This document shows, one piece after another, positions 19,169 through 20,141 of a stretch of 20,141 nt of DNA; position 1 is the stretch's first letter; every line of letters begins with the position of its first letter. The stretch is from NCBI GenBank assembly GCA_002433805.1, contig DJIW01000145.1:1-20141 (forward strand), in the 5' to 3' direction. A model generated the notes under the pieces. That model did not search any database. It saw nothing but the letters and a program-made list of their open reading frames with translations, and was not told the DNA's origin. The translations under genes and the position numbers were made by a program. The stretch comes from Competibacteraceae bacterium UBA6584 (GTDB taxonomy: Bacteria; Pseudomonadota; Gammaproteobacteria; Competibacterales; Competibacteraceae).

Positions 19169-20011
19169 ATGACCGCAGCGACCGCAACGACCGAAGCCGC
19201 GCCGACGGCCGAACGCTATCTGACCATCAACAACATCGAAGTGATTTACGACCATGTGATTCTGGTGTTGAAAGGCGTTTCCCTCGACGTGCCCAAGGGC
19301 AAAATCGTGGCCCTGCTCGGCGCGAACGGCGCGGGCAAAACCACCACGCTGAAAGCGATTTCCAACCTGCTGCGCGCCGAGCGCGGCGATGTCACCAAGG
19401 GTTCGGTGGAGTTCAAGGGCAACCGGGTCGATCAGCTCAGCCCGAACGAGTTGGTCAAGCGCGGGGTGATTCAGGTGATGGAAGGCCGGCATTGCTTCGC
19501 CCATCTCACCCTGGAAGAAAACTTGCTGACCGGCGCTTATACCCGCTCGATTTCCCGCGCCGGGCTGAAAGAGGCGCTGGAGAAGGTTTACCACTACTTC
19601 CCGCGCCTTAAAACCCGGCGCGGCACCCAAGCGGGCTACACCTCGGGCGGCGAACAGCAGATGTGCGCCATCGGCCGGGCGCTGATGGCCAAGCCGGAAA
19701 TGATTCTGCTCGACGAGCCGTCGATGGGGCTAGCCCCGCAGATCGTCGAGGAAATTTTCGGCATCGTGAAGGATTTGAATCAAAAGGAAAACGTCAGCTT
19801 CCTGCTGGCCGAACAGAATACCCTGATGGCGCTGCGCTACGCCGATTTCGGCTACATCCTGGAAAACGGCCGGGTGGTGATGGAGGGCGACGCCGAGAAC
19901 CTGCGCACCAACGAGGATGTGAAGGAATTTTATTTGGGGCTGTCCTCGTCCGGTCGCAAATCCTTTAAAGACGTGAAGCACTACCGCCGCCGCAAACGCT
20001 GGCTGTCCTGA
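19169..20011 (+). CDS. livF: HAAT-family ABC transporter ATP-binding protein (LivF type)
   Basis: This 280-aa ATPase is the second motor subunit of the importer. Walker A GANGAGKT lies at 51-58, MEGRHCFAHLTLEENL at about 104-119 (the LivF-type Q-loop region), the signature TSGGEQQ at 158-164, and Walker B MILLDEP at 178-184, followed by SMGLAPQIVEEIF. The first 17 residues are Ala/Thr-rich and the C-terminus is a basic tail (RRRKRWLS). ATG 19169 is chosen over an in-frame GTG at 19124 because the GTG lies at the edge of the intercistronic hairpin. Neither has a clear Shine-Dalgarno, so translation may be weaker than for the binding protein. The gene ends 32 bp before the phenylacetate-CoA ligase start. 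Confidence 0.92.
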   Translation: MTAATATTEAAPTAERYLTINNIEVIYDHVILVLKGVSLDVPKGKIVALLGANGAGKTTTLKAISNLLRAERGDVTKGSVEFKGNRVDQLSPNELVKRGVIQVMEGRHCFAHLTLEENLLTGAYTRSISRAGLKEALEKVYHYFPRLKTRRGTQAGYTSGGEQQMCAIGRALMAKPEMILLDEPSMGLAPQIVEEIFGIVKDLNQKENVSFLLAEQNTLMALRYADFGYILENGRVVMEGDAENLRTNEDVKEFYLGLSSSGRKSFKDVKHYRRRKRWLS

Positions 20012-20043
20012 CGCTCCGCCAACCACCGCCAAAGACGATCACC

Positions 20044-20141
20044 ATGACTTATTACGATGCGCTTGAAACTCGCGATCCCGAACAGCGCGAACAGGATTTA
20101 ATGGCGAAATTGGCCCGCCAGGTGTGTAGAACGACACATGA
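20044..20141 (+). CDS. paaK: Phenylacetate--CoA ligase, N-terminal fragment (cut by window edge)
   Basis: Only the first 32 codons are present. MTYYDALETRDPEQREQDLM followed by a basic helix is the characteristic N-terminus of phenylacetate-CoA ligases, which make phenylacetyl-CoA from phenylacetate, ATP and CoA. It is 32 bp downstream of livF and clearly continues the transport operon. Catalytic motifs lie beyond the edge. The last codons (TGT AGA ACG ACA CAT) are unlike local codon use, and the expected family continuation is not obvious, so the final 15-20 bases may be unreliable. Confidence 0.75.
   Translation, partial: MTYYDALETRDPEQREQDLMAKLARQVCRTTH

Overview
The window is high-GC bacterial DNA (visibly above 60% GC). 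It looks proteobacterial, and most likely comes from a gammaproteobacterium with a versatile acid-oxidising metabolism. A Competibacter/Contendobacter-type organism would fit, but that is a guess from gene content and style, with no rRNA or other marker here. The first 19 bases are the Tn5/Nextera mosaic-end adapter, so the left edge is a library or assembly artefact and genomic sequence starts at about base 20.

Left part (20-3156, + strand): a possibly structured leader, then a secreted lytic transglycosylase (SLT fold), a strong intrinsic terminator, a phytochelatin-synthase-like cysteine peptidase with a lipoprotein signal, and a 12-TM MFS transporter broken by a 1-bp frameshift near 2196.

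Middle (3159-11717, - strand): a compact leucine/isovalerate catabolic operon, transcribed in the order liuA (isovaleryl-CoA dehydrogenase), liuB (methylcrotonyl-CoA carboxylase carboxyltransferase subunit), liuC (methylglutaconyl-CoA hydratase), liuD (biotin carboxylase/BCCP subunit), liuE (HMG-CoA lyase), aacS (acetoacetyl-CoA synthetase). Together these turn isovaleryl-CoA into acetyl-CoA and acetoacetate, and the last gene re-activates acetoacetate to acetoacetyl-CoA. Neighbouring genes are separated by 10-30 bp or overlap by 1 bp. A 143-bp divergent region, with a plausible promoter and repeated or palindromic sites, separates the operon from a TetR-family regulator.

Right part (11861-20141, + strand): the TetR regulator, a long-chain-type AMP-forming acyl-CoA ligase, and a complete branched-chain-amino-acid-type (HAAT) ABC importer (livG, livH, livM, a 438-aa periplasmic binding protein, livF), followed by the start of a phenylacetate-CoA ligase gene cut by the window edge. 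Two CoA ligases bracketing a HAAT importer suggest an uptake-and-activation module for a carboxylic acid, probably aromatic or acyl, rather than simple leucine transport. Wedged between livG and livH is a 106-codon ORF of about 40% GC with foreign codon use and no recognised family. It is the clearest anomaly in the window.

No rRNA, tRNA, CRISPR array, insertion sequence or known riboswitch class was recognised. The longest stretch that could lack a real gene is 15401-15752, which holds the AT-rich ORF.
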